DNA of 64,000 bases from JACVRW01 sp963819635 (GTDB lineage: Bacteria > Actinomycetota > Thermoleophilia > Solirubrobacterales > Thermoleophilaceae), in NCBI GenBank assembly GCA_963819635.1, contig CAWFWX010000006.1:124001-188000 (forward strand). The letters are read 5' to 3'. This document shows, in pieces, positions 30,422-40,156 of this stretch (the first letter of the stretch is position 1; every line of letters starts with the position of its first letter). The position numbers were made by a program, and so were the translations under genes. The notes beneath the pieces were generated by a model, which did not search any database, had not been told where the DNA came from, and saw only the letters and a list, made by a program, of their open reading frames with translations.

Positions 30422-32305
30422 GTGATCCTCGGGGTGGACGTCGGCGGCACCTTCACCGACGCCGCCCTGATCACCGGCGACCGGCTGGTCACCGGCAAGG
30501 CGCCGACCACGCCGCGCGACCAGTCGGAGGGCGTGATGGCGGCGGTCGAGGAGGCGCTCGGCGGCGCGGGCGCGCGCGCCTCGGACGTCGAGCGCTTCGT
30601 GCACGGGATGACCGTCGGCACGAACGCGCTGCTCGAGGGGCGCGTGGCGCGGACGGCGCTGCTCGCGACCGAGGGCTTCACGGATCTCGAGGAGCTCGGC
30701 CGCCAGGCGCGCGCGGAGCTGTACCGGCTGTGCGCGGGCCATCCGCCGCCGCTCGTGCCGGCCGAGCTGCGCGTGGCCGTGCCCGAGCGCACCGGGCCGG
30801 ACGGCGTGCTGAGGCCGCTCGACGAGGGCGCGCTGCGGGCGGCACTCGAGGGACTGGACGCCGAGGCCGCCGCCGTCTGTCTCCTGTGGGGCTTCCGCTA
30901 TCCCGAGCACGAGCGGCGCGCGGGTGAGCTGGCCGAGGAGGCGGCGCCGGGCATCCACGTCTCGGCGTCGCATGAGACGGCGGGGGTGTTCCGCGAGTAC
31001 GAACGCTGCGCTACGACGGTGGTCGACGCTGCGCTGTCGCCGCTGCTGCGGGGCTACCTCGAACGGCTGACCGAGCGCGCCCGCGACGCCGGGCTGCCCG
31101 AGCCCGAGGTGATGCTCTCGAGCGGAGGGACCGCCGCGGCCGCGACCGCCGCCCGCCACGCCTCCTGGACGGTCCTCTCGGGACCCGCGGGAGGGGCGGT
31201 GGGCGCGGCGCGGATGGCGGCGCGATCCGCGGGCGACGCGGTCGGGCTCGACATGGGCGGGACCTCCTGCGACGTGTCGCTGATCGTGGGCGGGGCGGCG
31301 GCCGTGGGGAGCGGGCGCGACGTTGGCGGGCGCGCGCTCGCGCTCCCGATGGTCGACGTGCACACCGTGGGCGCGGGAGGCGGGTCGATCGCATGGCGCG
31401 ACAGCGGCGGGGCGCTTCGGGTGGGCCCGCGCTCGGCGGGCGCCGATCCGGGACCGGCCTGCTACGGGCGCGGCGGCGACCGTCCGACGGTCACCGACGC
31501 GCACCTCCTGCTCGGCCACCTCGACGAGGACGCGCCGCTCGCGGGCGGGGTGCGCCTCGACCGCGGCGCGGCGGAGCGCGTCGTCGGCGACCTTGCCGAG
31601 GAGCTCGGTCTGGGCGTGGACGACGCCGCCGCCGGCATCGTCCGCGTGGCGAGTGCGGCGATGGCGCAGGCGGTGCGGGTGGTCACGGTCGAGCGCGGCA
31701 TCGACCCGCGCGATCTCGCGCTGGTGCCCTTCGGCGGCGCCGGACCGCTGCACGCCGCCCAGATCGCCGACGAGCTCGGCATGCGGCGCGTGCTCGTGCC
31801 GGCAGCGAGCGGAGTCCTGTCGGCCTTCGGCCTCGTGGTGGCGGAGCGGCGCCGTGACCTTGTCGAGAGCGTCCTACTGACCGGCGACGACCTGACGGGC
31901 GAGCGGATCGCCCAGGCGGTGGACCGGCTGGCCGAGCGGGGCCGGGAGGAGCTGGGCGGCGGCGCCGAGGTGCGCGCCACCTATGACCTCCGCTACGAGG
32001 GCCAGGCATTCGAGCTGCCGGTCGATGGCGATCCGGAGCCGGACCCCGCCGAGCTGCGGCGCGCGTTCGACCGCTCACACGAGGACCGCTACGGCTACTC
32101 GGATCCGGACGCGCGGCTCGAGCTCGTCACGGTGAGGGTGGCGGTCGCACTCCCCGGCGCGGAGCCGCGGCCGGCCGAGTGGGCGGGTCTTTCCGCCGTG
32201 ACGGTCGAGGGCCCCGAGGTGGTGGCTCTTCCGGGTTCCACGCTCGTCGTGCCCGAGGGCTGGCGCGCGCGAGCCGAGGACGATCTCGTGGTGATGGAGC
32301 GGTGA
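30422..32305 (+). CDS. hyuA: Hydantoinase/oxoprolinase A-type subunit
   Basis: A 627-residue ATP-dependent amidohydrolase subunit of the HyuA/acetone-carboxylase beta superfamily. The N-terminus (ILGVDVGGTFTDAALI) is the ASKHA-type phosphate loop; then HGMTVGTNALLEGR, FREYERCATTVVDAALSPLL, VLSGPAGGAVGAARMA, GLDMGGTSCDVSLI, MVDVHTVGAGGGSIAW, SAGADPGPACYGRGG and LVPFGGAGPLHAAQIADELGM. With HyuB it hydrolyses a cyclic amide (hydantoin, 5-oxoproline) or similar at ATP cost. GTG at 30422 is the start. It is translationally coupled to hyuB. Confidence 0.9.
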   Translation: MILGVDVGGTFTDAALITGDRLVTGKAPTTPRDQSEGVMAAVEEALGGAGARASDVERFVHGMTVGTNALLEGRVARTALLATEGFTDLEELGRQARAELYRLCAGHPPPLVPAELRVAVPERTGPDGVLRPLDEGALRAALEGLDAEAAAVCLLWGFRYPEHERRAGELAEEAAPGIHVSASHETAGVFREYERCATTVVDAALSPLLRGYLERLTERARDAGLPEPEVMLSSGGTAAAATAARHASWTVLSGPAGGAVGAARMAARSAGDAVGLDMGGTSCDVSLIVGGAAAVGSGRDVGGRALALPMVDVHTVGAGGGSIAWRDSGGALRVGPRSAGADPGPACYGRGGDRPTVTDAHLLLGHLDEDAPLAGGVRLDRGAAERVVGDLAEELGLGVDDAAAGIVRVASAAMAQAVRVVTVERGIDPRDLALVPFGGAGPLHAAQIADELGMRRVLVPAASGVLSAFGLVVAERRRDLVESVLLTGDDLTGERIAQAVDRLAERGREELGGGAEVRATYDLRYEGQAFELPVDGDPEPDPAELRRAFDRSHEDRYGYSDPDARLELVTVRVAVALPGAEPRPAEWAGLSAVTVEGPEVVALPGSTLVVPEGWRARAEDDLVVMER

Positions 32306-33792
32306 GCGAGCTCGACCCCATCACGCTCCAGGTCCTGCTCGGCAGCCTGCGCGCCGCGTGCGACGAGATGGGCGCCGTCCTCGTGCGCTCGGCGCACTCC
32401 GCGAACATCAAGGAGCGCCGCGACGCGTCCACGGCCCTGTTCGACCCCAAGGGCCAGATGGTCATGCAGGCGGAGCACATCCCGGTGCACCTTGGTGCGA
32501 TGCCCTCCGCGGTGGCGGCCGTGCTCGGCGAGGAGCAGCGGCCCGGCGAGTCCTGGATCCTCAACGACCCCTATCGCGGCGGCACCCACCTGCCGGACAT
32601 CACGGTGATCACGCCGCTCTTCCACCAGCACGAGCTCGCCGGCTTCGCCGCCAGCCGCGCCCACCACGCCGACGTGGGCGCGGACGAGCCCGGCAGCATG
32701 CCCGCCTTCTCGCGGACGCTCGAGGACGAGGGCGTGGTGATCCCGCCCACGCGCCTCACGGACGAGGTCCTCCACGACCTCGCGAGCCGCATGCGCAACC
32801 CGCGCCAGCGCGAGGCCGACCTGCGCGCGCAGCTCGCGGCGGGGCGGGCGGGAGGCGGGCGGGTCGCCGCCCTGATCGAGCGCTTCGGCCTCGACACGTT
32901 CCGAGCCGGCCTCGCAGAGACACTGGACTACGCCGAAAGACGCACGCGAGCGCGAATCGCGGAGCTCGACGACGGCGTGCGCGAGGCACGCGATGTACTC
33001 GAAGCAGCCGACGGGGACCTGGAGCTGACCGTGGAGGCACGGGTCGACGGCGACGAGCTCGCGCTCGACTTCTCCGGCTCCGCCGGCCAGCACGACGGCA
33101 ACCTCAACTGCCCGCTCGCGGTCACGCTGTCCGCCTGCTATTTCGCCCTGCGCGTGCTCACCGACCCCGACGTTCCGCCCTGCGCGGGCGCGTACCGCCC
33201 GCTCACCGTGACGGCGCCCGAGGGCTCCATCCTGAACGCGCGATCGCCCGCCGCGGTCGCGGCCGGCAACGTCGAGACCTCGTCGCGCGTCGCCGACCTC
33301 GTGCTCGCGGCGTTCGGGCGCGCGCTCGGCCAGGGAACCATGAACAACCTGACGCTCGGCAACGACCGGTTCACCTACTACGAGACGCTCGGCGGCGGCC
33401 AGGGGGCCTGTCTCGACGCGGACGGCCCGAGCGCCGTGCACGTGGCCATGTCGAACACGCTCAACACGCCGATCGAGGCGCTCGAGCTCGAGTTCCCGCT
33501 GCGCGCCGTCGAGTACTCGCTCCGGCGCGACTCGGGCGGCGCGGGCAGATGGCGGGGCGGCGACGGGGTCGTGCGCGAGCTCGAGGCGCTCGACGAGATG
33601 CGCTTCTCGCTGATCACCGAGCGTCGCCGCCACGCGCCGCCCGGCGCCGAGGGCGGCGACCCCGGCGCGCCCGGCAGGAACCTGCTGAACGGGGACGAGC
33701 TGCCGCCGAAGGCATCTGGCACCCTCAGTCCCGGAGACAGGCTGCGGATCGAGACCCCTGGAGGTGGCGGATATGGCAAGTCGGGAAACTGA
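32302..33792 (+). CDS. hyuB: Hydantoinase/oxoprolinase B-type subunit
   Basis: A 496-residue partner of HyuA: LDPITLQVLLGSLRAACDEMGAVLVRSAHSANIKERRDASTALFD, MVMQAEHIPVHLGAM, WILNDPYRGGTHLPDITVITP, GNVETSSRVADLVLAAFG, FTYYETLGGGQGA, FPLRAVEYSLRRDSGGAGRWRGGDGVVRE and the C-terminal PGGGGYG. GTG at 32302 overlaps the hyuA stop by 4 bp. The substrate cannot be told. The following dehydrogenase gene overlaps its end, so the three may form one catabolic unit. Confidence 0.92.
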   Translation: MSELDPITLQVLLGSLRAACDEMGAVLVRSAHSANIKERRDASTALFDPKGQMVMQAEHIPVHLGAMPSAVAAVLGEEQRPGESWILNDPYRGGTHLPDITVITPLFHQHELAGFAASRAHHADVGADEPGSMPAFSRTLEDEGVVIPPTRLTDEVLHDLASRMRNPRQREADLRAQLAAGRAGGGRVAALIERFGLDTFRAGLAETLDYAERRTRARIAELDDGVREARDVLEAADGDLELTVEARVDGDELALDFSGSAGQHDGNLNCPLAVTLSACYFALRVLTDPDVPPCAGAYRPLTVTAPEGSILNARSPAAVAAGNVETSSRVADLVLAAFGRALGQGTMNNLTLGNDRFTYYETLGGGQGACLDADGPSAVHVAMSNTLNTPIEALELEFPLRAVEYSLRRDSGGAGRWRGGDGVVRELEALDEMRFSLITERRRHAPPGAEGGDPGAPGRNLLNGDELPPKASGTLSPGDRLRIETPGGGGYGKSGN

Positions 33793-34652
33793 GCGCATCG
33801 GCTTCTGCGGCCTCGGCATCATGGGCGGGCCGATGGCGGCGAACCTCGCTCGCGCCGGCTTCGAGCTCTCGGTCTACACGCGCACGCGCGAGAAGGCGGA
33901 GGCGTTCGCCGCCGAGCACGGCGCGCGTGCGGCGGCGAGCCCCAGGGAGGCCGCCGAGGGCGCCTCGGTGGTGATCACCATGGTTCCCGACGCGCCCGAG
34001 GTCGAGGAGGTCCTGCTCGGCGACGCAGGGTGCCGTTCACGGGCTCGGCGAGGGCAGCCTCGCGATCGACATGTCGACGATCGCCCCCACGGCGGCGCGC
34101 GCGATCGGCGAGCGGCTCGCCGACGACGGGGTCGCCTTCCTGGAGGCGCCGGTCTCGGGCTCGCGCCCCAAGGCGGAGGACGGGACGCTCACGATCATGG
34201 TGGGCGGCGAGGAGAGCGACTTCGAGCGCGCCCGCCCGCTCTTCGAGGTCATGGGCGAGCGCATAGTGCACGTGGGCCCGCGCGGCCACGCGCAGCTCGC
34301 CAAGCTGCTCACGAACACGATGGGCGCCGTCCACGCCGTGGCGCTGGCCGAAGCGGTCCTCGCAGTCGAAAAGGCCGGCGTGAACCCCGACGCGTTCCTC
34401 GAGGTGGCGGCCGGCAGCGCCGGAAACTCCACGGTCCTGGGGCTGAAGGGCCGCCCGATGTTCGAACGCGACTTCACGCCCCTGTTCAAGCTGGAGCACA
34501 TGCTCAAGGACGTCCGCCACTGCCTGGACGAGGCTGAGGCGCTGGGAGTGAAACTGAGCCTGGGTGCGTTCGTCGAGCCGCTGTTTGCCAAGGCCGCGGA
34601 CGCCGGGCACGGCGAAGAGGACTTCGCCGCTGTGATCCGGGCACTTGAGTGA
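33773..34652 (+). CDS. NAD(P)-dependent beta-hydroxyacid dehydrogenase (frameshifted)
   Basis: A 3-hydroxyisobutyrate/tartronate-semialdehyde reductase-type enzyme. Frame one gives IGFCGLGIMGGPMAANLARAGFELSVYTRT and ITMVPDAPEVEEVLLGDAG; after a shift near 34028 the other frame gives GLGEGSLAIDMSTIAPTAAR, FLEAPVSGSRPKAEDGTLTIMVGG (substrate loop), GHAQLAKLLTNTM (catalytic Lys) and the all-alpha C-terminus. One extra G in GCAGGGTGCC explains it; GCAGGTGCC restores DAGAVHGLGEG. ATG at 33773 has GGAGG nine bases upstream and overlaps hyuB by 20 bp. Confidence 0.82.
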
Positions 34653-34702
34653 ACAACTTGGAGAATTTCGCTTGAAACCCGGGCGTCCGTTCGCAACAAT
34701 GT

Positions 34703-34753
34703 GCCGCCCGCGTCCCGCCCCCCGATGTCGACGCATCGACGCGGCGCTTTTTT
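34703..34753 (+). terminator. Intrinsic terminator candidate after the dehydrogenase gene
   Basis: GCCGC (34703) and GCGTC (34710-34714) can pair with GACGC (34738-34742) and the GC-rich segment after it, with an inner CGATG/CATCG stem, followed by CTTTTTT at 34747-34753. It lies 50 bp after the hyuA-hyuB-dehydrogenase stop and just before the DUF1802 ribosome site, so it would separate the two transcripts. Confidence 0.55.
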
Positions 34754-34769
34754 GGAGGTTCTCTCACCT

Positions 34770-35399
34770 ATGCCAGTGGCTTTCAAGGAATGGGCTGTAA
34801 CCGTTCGCGCGCTCGCCGAGGGCGAGCAGCTCCTCACCCTCCGCAAGGGCGGAATCCGTGAGGAGAACAAGCACTTCGAGATCGAGCACGACCGGTTCTT
34901 CCTCTACCCCACGTTCGACCACCAGCGGAACGACCTGATCCGCCCCTCGCACCTTCCGGAGCTGGAGCGCGCGCTAGAGGAGGGCGTCTGGCCCGACGAC
35001 GAGCCGCCCGCCGAGGCGCTCCTCCAGGACGGCGGGATCCCGCAGCCGGAGCGGGTTCGCATCCGCGCCTGGGCAGAGGTGGCCGCCAGCTACCTGATCA
35101 CTGATCCGCGCGCCATCGACGCGCTCTCGCCCTATTACGTGTGGACCACCGACTACGCCGAGAAGCGCCTCCACTGGAAGCGCCGCCATCCGCTCCATGT
35201 GATGGTGCTGCGCACCTACCGGATCCCGCGCCCGGTGACGGTGAAGGTGCGGCCGGAGTATCACGGCTGCCGCTCGTGGCTCGAGCTCTACCGCGACCTC
35301 CCGTTCGAGGGCACCCCCGTGCTCTCGGACGATGAGTTCGAGCGGGCCTCCGAGGAGATCGAGGCGATCGCCTCGGACGCCGTCCCCGTCCTGGCCTAA
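34770..35399 (+). CDS. DUF1802 family protein
   Basis: A 209-residue protein with the DUF1802 pattern: FKEWAVTVRALAEGEQLLTLRKGGIREENKHFEIEHDRFFLYPTFDHQR at the start, a middle RIRAWAEVAASYLITDP...YVWTTDYAEKRLHWKRRHPLHVMVLRTYRI, and PEYHGCRSWLEL at the end. The function is unknown; members are soluble and found scattered in bacteria and archaea. ATG at 34770 has GGAGG 13 bases upstream. Confidence 0.85.
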   Translation: MPVAFKEWAVTVRALAEGEQLLTLRKGGIREENKHFEIEHDRFFLYPTFDHQRNDLIRPSHLPELERALEEGVWPDDEPPAEALLQDGGIPQPERVRIRAWAEVAASYLITDPRAIDALSPYYVWTTDYAEKRLHWKRRHPLHVMVLRTYRIPRPVTVKVRPEYHGCRSWLELYRDLPFEGTPVLSDDEFERASEEIEAIASDAVPVLA

Positions 35400-35453
35400 G
35401 ACGCCCCCAGGAACCGGCGCACGCGCCGCACGCGGCGCGTATTTTCCTGCGCC

Positions 35454-38289
35454 ATGCGACGCCTCGGGAGGCAGGGCACGCTGGCGGTTGCTGCCGCGTG
35501 CGCAACGGCGATCTGTGTGGCCGCGCCCGCGTCGGCGCAGCTTCCGGGCCTCCCAGGCCTGCCGGGCCTGCCGGCCGACACGCCGGTTCAGCCGTACGGC
35601 ACGAACGACGGCGGCGGCTTCTGGAACATCCTGCCCCCGGGGGCGAACGGCTTCGCGAGCGACCCCGAGCTGGCGGCCTTTCTCGCCGCCTGCCCGCCGC
35701 CGAAGTCGAACTGCCCGAACGCGCCGAGGCCGAAGCACTCCTCCGACGAGCTGAAGATGTACGGCGATCTCGTCTATGCCTCGCCCGGCCTTCAGCGGGC
35801 CGACATCCCGAAGTACTTCAAGGACGCGACCTTCGGCGTCAAGGATGACGGCGCCGAGCGCGTCTACTCGCCGCCCGGGAACAGCGACGTGACGATCGTC
35901 CGGGACAGCGGCTTCGGCGTTCCGCACGTCTACGGCAAGACGCGCCCGGCGACCATGTTCGGGCTCGGCTACGTGGGGGCCGAGGACCGCCTGTTCGTCA
36001 TGGACGCGCTCCGGAACTCGGGCCGCGGGCAGCTGTCGGCGTTCGCCGGCGGTGCCGCCGGCAACCGCGCGATGGACCACACGCAGTGGGAGCTCGCGCC
36101 GTACCGGGAGGAGGACTTCCAGCGCCAGTACAACCTCGCCGACGAGGTCTACGGAGCCAGCGGCGTCCAGCTCCAGGACGACGTGACCAACTACGTCGCC
36201 GGCATCAACCGCTACATCACCGAGGCGCGCGTGAACCCGCTGAAGATGCCCGGCGAGTACGCGGCGATCGGCAAGCCGACCGGGCCGGAGGACTGGAAGG
36301 TCACGGACGTGATCGCCACCGCGAGCCTCATCGGCGGCATCTTCGGCAAGGGCGGCGGCCGCGAGCTCGACTCGGCGCTGCTGCTCCAGAACGCACAGGA
36401 CCGCTTCGGCCGCGGGGGCGGCAAGCGCGTGTGGGCCGACCTGCGCACGGCGGAGGACCCCGAGGCGCCCGTGACCGTCCAGGGCAAGCGCTTCCCGTAC
36501 CGCGTGGAGCCCCGGAAGCTCCGGCGTGGCGGCGCGGCGCTTCCAGACCGCAACTCGGTGAAGCAGCTCGAGGTGAGCGACGAAGCGGCCGCGGCGAGCG
36601 CGAGCGCAGCGTCAGCCGGGCGTGCCGAGCCAGGCCTCGGCGGGCTGCTCGGGAGCTTCCCCCGCGGCGGCTCGAACGCGCTGCTCGTGTCCGCGCGGGA
36701 GTCCGAGTCGGGAATCCCGGTGACCGTGTTCGGCCCGCAGACGGCCTACTTCGCGCCGCAGCTCCTGATGGACGTGGACGTCCACGGGCCCGGCATCGAC
36801 GCGCGCGGAGCCACCTTCGCCGGCATCAGCCTGTACGTGTTGCTCGGGCACGGGCGCGACTACGCCTGGAGCGCGACCTCGGCCGGCCAGGACATCATCG
36901 ACACGTTCGCGGTGCCGCTCTGCGAGCCGAACGGCTCGAAGCCCACGATCGACTCGATGCACTACCGCTTCCGCGGCCAGTGCCTGCCGATCGACGTGCT
37001 CGAGAAGACGAACAACTGGACGCCCAGCCCGGCCGACGACACCCCGCCCGGCTCGGAGACGCTCCACGCCGAGCGCACCAACCTCGGCCTGGTCACCGCG
37101 CGGGCGACGGTCCGCGGCAAGCCGGTCGCCTACACGAAGCTGCGCGCGACCTACTTCCACGAGGCCGACTCGGCGCTCGGGTTCGTCGAGCTGAACGACC
37201 CGTCGAAGATCCGCGGCCCGCAGGACTTCCAGCGCGCCGCCTCCAAGATCGGCTTCACCTTCAACTGGTTCTACACGGACCACTCGCACATCGCGTACTT
37301 CAACTCGGGCAACAACCCGGTGCGGCCGAAGCGCACGAGCACGCACTTCCCGGTGAGCTCCGCGTTCGCGTGGCGCGACTGGAACACGGACCTGTGGACC
37401 GCGCGCTACACCGGCTTCCGCGACCCACCCCCGCGCCATCGACCAGCCGTTCCTCGCGAACTGGAACAACAAGCAGGCGCGCGGCTACCGGGCCGCGGAC
37501 GACAACTTCGGGTACGGCTCGATCTACCGCTCCCAGTCGCTCTCGGACCGGATCCGGCGCGGCATCCGGGGCCCGGCGAAGATGTCGATCACCGAGCTGA
37601 TCGACGCGATGGAGGACGCCGGCACGGTCGACCTCCGCGCCACGAAGGTGCTGCCGTTCGCGCTTCGCATGCTCGGCAGCCCGCGCGACCCGCAGATGAG
37701 GCGCGCCATCGCGACGCTGCGCGCCTGGGTGAAGGCGGGCGGCCACCGGCTGGACCGCGACCGGAACGGCGTCTACGAGCATTCGGAGGCGGTCTCGATC
37801 CTCGACCGCTGGTGGCCGAAGTGGCTGCGCGCTCGAGTTCCGGCCCGACGATGGGCGCGGGGGTGTACAAGCGTGCTCTGGGCATGATCGCCCAGGACGA
37901 CGACCCGAACCTGGACGGCGAGCACCACGGCTCCGCCTACCAGAACGGCTGGTACGCACTACGCGCAGAAGGACCTGAGGCGGCTGCTCGGCCGCCGAGT
38001 CCGCGGGAAGCTGTCGCGCGTCTACTGCGGCGGCTCGGGGAAGCGACAGGGCACGCGCAGGAAGTGCCAGTCGCGGCTGCGCGCCTCGCTGAAGCGCGCG
38101 CTGAAGCAGGACGCGGCGGTCTTCTACAAGGACGAGATCTGCGACGCATACGAGATGCCCTCGAGCCAGTGGTGCTACGACGCCGTGCGCCAGCGTCCCG
38201 TTGGCGCGATCAACCAGCCGCTGATCCATTGGATCAACCGCCCGACCTTCCAGCAGGTGGTCGAGGTCGAGCGGGCGGCGCCGCGCTAG
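35454..38289 (+). CDS. Penicillin acylase family N-terminal-nucleophile hydrolase (several frameshifts)
   Basis: A secreted amidase of the penicillin/acyl-homoserine-lactone acylase family. It has a signal peptide (residues 1-28, APASA), an alpha chain (VTIVRDSGFGVPHVYGKTRPATMFGLGYVGAEDRLFVMD), a spacer, then the autoprocessing site GG/SN with nucleophile Ser407, and a beta chain (NALLVSARES..GIPVTVFGPQTAYFAPQLLMDVDVHGPG). The frame breaks near 37430 (CACCCCCGCGCC, extra C), twice around 37827-37850, and near 37955. Corrected, the sequence runs on to FQQVVEVERAAPR. Either sequencing errors or an early pseudogene; preserved sequence after each break favours the former. The family hydrolyses N-acyl amides outside the cell. 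Confidence 0.78.
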
Positions 38290-38296
38290 TGCCCGG

Positions 38297-39436
38297 CTAG
38301 CTCGCGCAGCACCAGCCGGCCACGCGCGGGAAGCCTCCGGGGCTCCCGAGCTCGCGGCTCACGTCGTGCAGCGGGCGGATCCGGCCGCCCGGGCCGAGCA
38401 GGAGCCACTGCCCGGCGCCGCGCCAGCCGATGAGGAGACGGCGTCCGTTCTGCGACCAGGCCAAGCCCTCCACGTCACCCTGGAATAGCGGCGCGGCCGC
38501 GCCGGCCTCGGCCCCGGCGAGGCGAACGTCGAGCACGCGGCGCCCGACGGCAACGGCGGCGTGCTTGCCCGAGGGATGCAGGGCCAGCTCGCGTGCCGCG
38601 CCCGGCAGCGCCACGCGCCGGAGAACCCGGCCGGATGCATCGAGGACCGCCACGGAACGCGACAGCAGTGCGACCAGGCGGTGCCCGCCGGCGGACCAGT
38701 GCAGGCTCGTGGCGGTTATGGGGGCTTTCCAGAGCGTGCGGCCGGTCGTGACGTCCACGGTCTCGACGGTCCCGCCGGCGCGCGAGTAGCTCAGCACGCG
38801 GTCGCTCCCGGACCGCCACGCCGGCGTGACCGGGGCGGCGCCGCCGCGCACGCGCCGGTCCGTCGCCGGGTCGCCGTTGCCCGCCACCACGCGCAGCGCG
38901 GATCGCTCGAGGTACGCGACCGCGAAGCCGTCGCCGGTGCTCCAGGCAGGGTTGTGCACCGGGCCGCGTCGGACACGGGTCCACTTGATCGTCCCCAGCG
39001 GATCGACGGCCGTCAGGCGGTTGCCGTTGACCCCGACGACGTGGAGCCCGCGGGGCGACCAGCCCGCTTCCGCAAACAAGCCGAGGTGCTGCGTGTCGCC
39101 GTCGGGGCTGACGGCGTACGCCCCGGAGCGGGAGATCGCCAGCACCGATCCGCCCTTGGGCAGGGCCGCGAACGAGGGCGCGGCGGGCTCCTCGCGCGCC
39201 GCGAAGCGGTCGCCGATCCAGTGGCCGACCTCGGCGCCCGCCGGGCTGAGCGCGGCCAGTAGAGCGGCGGCGAGCAGCGCCGTCACGAGCGCGAGCCGCA
39301 GGAGCGGCCGTCGCCGCCGGCTCTCGCGAGGCATGCGCTCCGCCAGCGCCGCCTCGACCACGGGCCAGGCCCGCGCGGCGGCCTCGGCCTCGCCCGGGAT
39401 CGGCTGCTCGCGGACGCGATCGCGCACGGTCGTCAC
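38297..39436 (-). CDS. Membrane-anchored beta-propeller protein, probable anti-sigma partner
   Basis: A 379-residue protein: a cytosolic N-terminus of about 44 residues (VEAALAERMPRESRRRRP), one membrane segment (about 45-64), and an outer WD40/PQQ-like beta-propeller with repeated GxxxAxxxDxxG-type blades (RTLWKAPITATSLHWSAGGHRLVALLSRSVAVLD and others). GTG at 39436 overlaps the sigma-factor stop by 4 bp. The layout matches regulators in which a short cytosolic part holds the ECF sigma factor. The usual zinc-binding anti-sigma motif is absent from the N-terminus, so the role is inferred. Confidence 0.7.
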   Translation of the reverse strand: MTTVRDRVREQPIPGEAEAAARAWPVVEAALAERMPRESRRRRPLLRLALVTALLAAALLAALSPAGAEVGHWIGDRFAAREEPAAPSFAALPKGGSVLAISRSGAYAVSPDGDTQHLGLFAEAGWSPRGLHVVGVNGNRLTAVDPLGTIKWTRVRRGPVHNPAWSTGDGFAVAYLERSALRVVAGNGDPATDRRVRGGAAPVTPAWRSGSDRVLSYSRAGGTVETVDVTTGRTLWKAPITATSLHWSAGGHRLVALLSRSVAVLDASGRVLRRVALPGAARELALHPSGKHAAVAVGRRVLDVRLAGAEAGAAAPLFQGDVEGLAWSQNGRRLLIGWRGAGQWLLLGPGGRIRPLHDVSRELGSPGGFPRVAGWCCAS

Positions 39437-40029
39437 CCGTCGATCACCTCGCCCAGCCGGTCGAGCGCGCGGCGCAGGCGCGAGTTCACCGTGCCGCGCG
39501 GCATGTCGAGCGCGGTGGCTATCTCGCCGGGCGTGTAGTCGAACACGAAGCGCAGCACGACCACGGCGCGGTGCTCCGGGCTCAGCTCGGCCATGGCGGC
39601 CACCACGTCGTCGGACAGCGGCTTGCTCGGCGGGTCCGCCGGCGCCTCCGCGGTCTCCGCCGCGGCGGCATCCACCTCGCGGCGAAGCGAGCGCGCGCGC
39701 GTCACGTCGATCGCCCGGTTGACGACGATGCGGTGCATCCAGGGTCCGAAGGGCCGGCGGCGGTCGAACCGGTCGATCGCCCGCACGGCAGCGAGGAACG
39801 CCTCCTGGGCGATGTCCTCGGCGGCGGCCGCGTCGTGCACCACGAGATAGGCGGCCCGGTACGCGCGCGGCCACTCGCGCCGGAACAGCTCCTCGAGCGC
39901 GGCGGACGACCCGCGCTGCACCTCCCGCAGCAGCCGGCGCTCCTCGCGGCGCGACGTCGCGTCTGCCCGCGCCAAGAGCCCCGGCCGCGGAGCCGCCGGC
40001 ACGAACGCCGCTGGCTGGTCGCCGGTCAT
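39433..40029 (-). CDS. ECF-type RNA polymerase sigma factor
   Basis: A roughly 198-residue group IV sigma factor. Region 2 is ALEELFRREWPRAYRAAYLVVHDAAAAEDIAQEAFLAAVRAIDRFDRRRPFGPWMHRIVVNRAID; region 4 is LSPEHRAVVVLRFVFDYTPGEIATALDMPRGTVNSRLRRALDRL. The ATG at 40029 (MTGDQPAAF) is preferred to a longer start at 40059. It is co-transcribed with the propeller protein gene downstream, the usual sigma/anti-sigma order. Confidence 0.93.
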   Translation of the reverse strand: MTGDQPAAFVPAAPRPGLLARADATSRREERRLLREVQRGSSAALEELFRREWPRAYRAAYLVVHDAAAAEDIAQEAFLAAVRAIDRFDRRRPFGPWMHRIVVNRAIDVTRARSLRREVDAAAAETAEAPADPPSKPLSDDVVAAMAELSPEHRAVVVLRFVFDYTPGEIATALDMPRGTVNSRLRRALDRLGEVIDG

Positions 40030-40094
40030 GGCTGCCCCAGAGCTTCTCACGCAGTCCACCGGAATAGATACGGCGCCGCAGCCGCGAGAGGTCC

Positions 40095-40146
40095 AGAAGG
40101 GTCTGACCCCTTAAGTCGCTGACGCTCAAGGGGTCTGACCCCTTTA
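40095..40146. repeat. REP-like palindrome pair, cluster C
   Basis: AGAAGGGTCTGACCCCTTAA (40095-40114) and CTCAAGGGGTCTGACCCCTT (40125-40144, continuing TAG), in the gap between the sigma-factor start and the metallopeptidase-like gene. The second ends 11 bp before the GTG start at 40157. The core is the same as in clusters A and B. Confidence 0.85.
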
Positions 40147-40156
40147 GGGTGCGGCC

